Below are positions 63,000 through 64,000 of a stretch of DNA of 64,000 nucleotides, piece by piece (the first letter of the stretch is position 1; each line of letters starts with the position of its first letter). The DNA is from Pseudaminobacter salicylatoxidans. GTDB lineage: Bacteria > Pseudomonadota > Alphaproteobacteria > Rhizobiales > Rhizobiaceae. The notes under the pieces are model-generated. The model did no database searches. It was not told where the DNA came from and saw nothing but the letters and a program-made list of their open reading frames with translations. The stretch lies in NCBI RefSeq assembly GCF_003148475.1, contig NZ_QGGG01000003.1:62001-126000 (forward strand), in the 5' to 3' direction. The position numbers were made by a program, and so were the translations under genes.

Positions 63000-64000
63000 T
63001 TAGAACGAGCGCTGGAAGCGCAGGAAGCCTGCGAAACCGTCGTCGATCTTGACCTTGTTGTCGTCGTGCCAGGAGCTCCAGGCAACTTCCGGAGTGATCG
63101 TCAGGCCCGGAACGAGCTGGTAAGCGACGTTGGCGATGACCGAAACGTCCTTGTTCTCGAAGTACTGAGCCTGGAGGTTGAAGGAGGCCTTCTCGTTGAA
63201 CTTGAAGGTACCACCGCCCCAGACAGCCCAGTTGCCGCCCCAGGTCTTGTAGAAGCTACGCGTGACATTGTCGTCGGTGCCGTAGCCGCCCATCACGAAC
63301 AGCGACAGCTGGTCGTTGACGTTGACGTCGAGGCGAACCTTACCGGCCCACTCTTCGAAGACCGAGTCGTAACCGACGACGCCCGAGACACCGCCCCAAC
63401 CCTGGGTGAAGGCAGCACCGGCAACCACGTGCGGAACGTAGGAGTCGAGGGTGAAGTCACCATTGCCTTCTTCAACGGCGACCGCAGCCGAGAAGCCGTT
63501 ACCACCGGTGTAGGTGTAGGCGATCTGGTGCGTGTCGAACGGTCCGTAACCGCCGTTGATCTCGCCCTGGATCACGTTGCCAGCATAGCCGGTGAGCGTG
63601 GAGAACAGCGAGTCGGTCTTACCGATGCGGAAACCACCCAGCTCGATGAAAGCGTGGTTGATGCCGACGCTGGTGCCCGTGCCGGTCCAGCCGCCGACCA
63701 CTACCTCATTGCCATCAGCGTCAACAAAGGTGCGGTCGCCAGCGCCGGTGTTCCAGTCGAAGTTGATGTGCATGTAGGCGCGCAGGGTGCCGAGTTCGGT
63801 TTCCGAACGGGCATCGAGCTGCAGGGCGGCGCGGGCGCGCTTGTAGTAGGTGTCGTTGGTGTCGATCACACCGTCGGTCACGAAGTCCTTCTTGTCGACG
63901 ACGTTCTGCAGACCGCCGTAGCCGGCAGGGCCACCGTCGCCGACGCGGATGTCGTAACGCAGATAGCCGCCGACGCGCAGGCAGGTCTCGGTGCCCGGGA
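63000..64000 (-). CDS. Omp2b/RopA-type porin, 3' part
   Basis: The gene runs off the right edge; about 333 residues are visible and the N-terminus is missing. The sequence contains PGTETCLRVGGYLRYDIRVG, alternating hydrophobic/hydrophilic beta strands with acidic turns (FNWNTGAGDRTF-like, GGYGTDDNVTRSF), and ends in ...GFLRFQRSF with a terminal Phe, the outer-membrane targeting signal. This matches the alphaproteobacterial porin family (Omp2a/b, RopA), trimeric pores of the outer membrane. A strong terminator follows. Codon usage is strongly biased, as in highly expressed genes. Confidence 0.95.
   Translation of the reverse strand, partial: PGTETCLRVGGYLRYDIRVGDGGPAGYGGLQNVVDKKDFVTDGVIDTNDTYYKRARAALQLDARSETELGTLRAYMHINFDWNTGAGDRTFVDADGNEVVVGGWTGTGTSVGINHAFIELGGFRIGKTDSLFSTLTGYAGNVIQGEINGGYGPFDTHQIAYTYTGGNGFSAAVAVEEGNGDFTLDSYVPHVVAGAAFTQGWGGVSGVVGYDSVFEEWAGKVRLDVNVNDQLSLFVMGGYGTDDNVTRSFYKTWGGNWAVWGGGTFKFNEKASFNLQAQYFENKDVSVIANVAYQLVPGLTITPEVAWSSWHDDNKVKIDDGFAGFLRFQRSF

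Overview
This window is a piece of a high-GC alphaproteobacterial chromosome, most likely from the Hyphomicrobiales (Rhizobiales; Brucellaceae/Phyllobacteriaceae-like). The evidence is the gene order (surA-pdxA-rsmA facing gmk-yicC-mltG-fabF-acpP-fabG-fabD; rpsF-rpsR-rplI; dnaB, radA-cvpA-purF; rpoZ-rsh-pyrE-acpS-lepB-rnc-era-recO), the short DUF/TIGR families typical of rhizobia, and an Omp2b/RopA-type porin at the right edge. Coding density is very high. I see no insertion sequence, prophage, CRISPR array, rRNA or convincing tRNA gene. The species is not determinable from what I can read.

Layout. 1-2320 (+): end of surA, then pdxA and rsmA with overlapping start/stop codons. 2440-8906 (-): fatty-acid and envelope block fabD-fabG-acpP-fabF-mltG-yicC-gmk. 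9130-11073 (+): LTA-synthase-like phosphoglycerol transferase preceded by 11-bp repeats resembling a Pho box. 11179-12822 (-): orphan TadG-like protein with a von Willebrand A domain. 13283-14783 (+): ribosomal operon ended by a strong terminator. 14938-18173: cfa, ynfA, an AraC-type regulator and an exported unknown. 18458-23645 (+): dnaB, radA, cvpA, purF. 23763-27087: SDR, OsmC and two tandem EamA transporters. 27333-33428: phospholipid genes (Aas-like fusion; psd-pssA) and an ArsR regulator overlapping an Atm1-type ABC exporter. 33542-36732: LysM protein, LOG-type phosphoribohydrolase, RarD. 36819-41757 (-): cimA, pip, GFA, VOC, cysS, the last four tightly coupled. 42111-49451: small genes and repair/clean-up enzymes (LysE, SRAP, Nudix, dihydroorotase, YgfZ, HD hydrolase, GNAT) plus three uncharacterised alphaproteobacterial genes. 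49550-56556 (-): the rpoZ-rsh-pyrE-acpS-lepB-rnc-era-recO block. 56859-62816: NYN nuclease, type-5 uracil-DNA glycosylase, smpB, dapA, slt, alpha/beta hydrolase. 63000-end (-): porin.

How they work together. Most of the window is housekeeping: fatty-acid and phospholipid synthesis, peptidoglycan turnover (MltG, Slt, LysM), replication, translation and RNA processing, purine/pyrimidine synthesis and the stringent response. The less ordinary content lies in regulation: a 33-bp palindrome that covers the start codon of the thiol-rich ArsR gene coupled to the Atm1 exporter; a Pho-box-like repeat overlapping the apparent start of the phosphoglycerol transferase; paired hairpins between rpoZ and rsh; a tandem duplication of the leader and ribosome-binding site of the SRAP gene; and a CtrA-like site before an orphan 87-residue gene.

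I looked for a complete new biological system and did not find one. The best candidates are individual regulatory arrangements. Most start codons were chosen from family N-termini and Shine-Dalgarno sequences; uncertain ones are stated.
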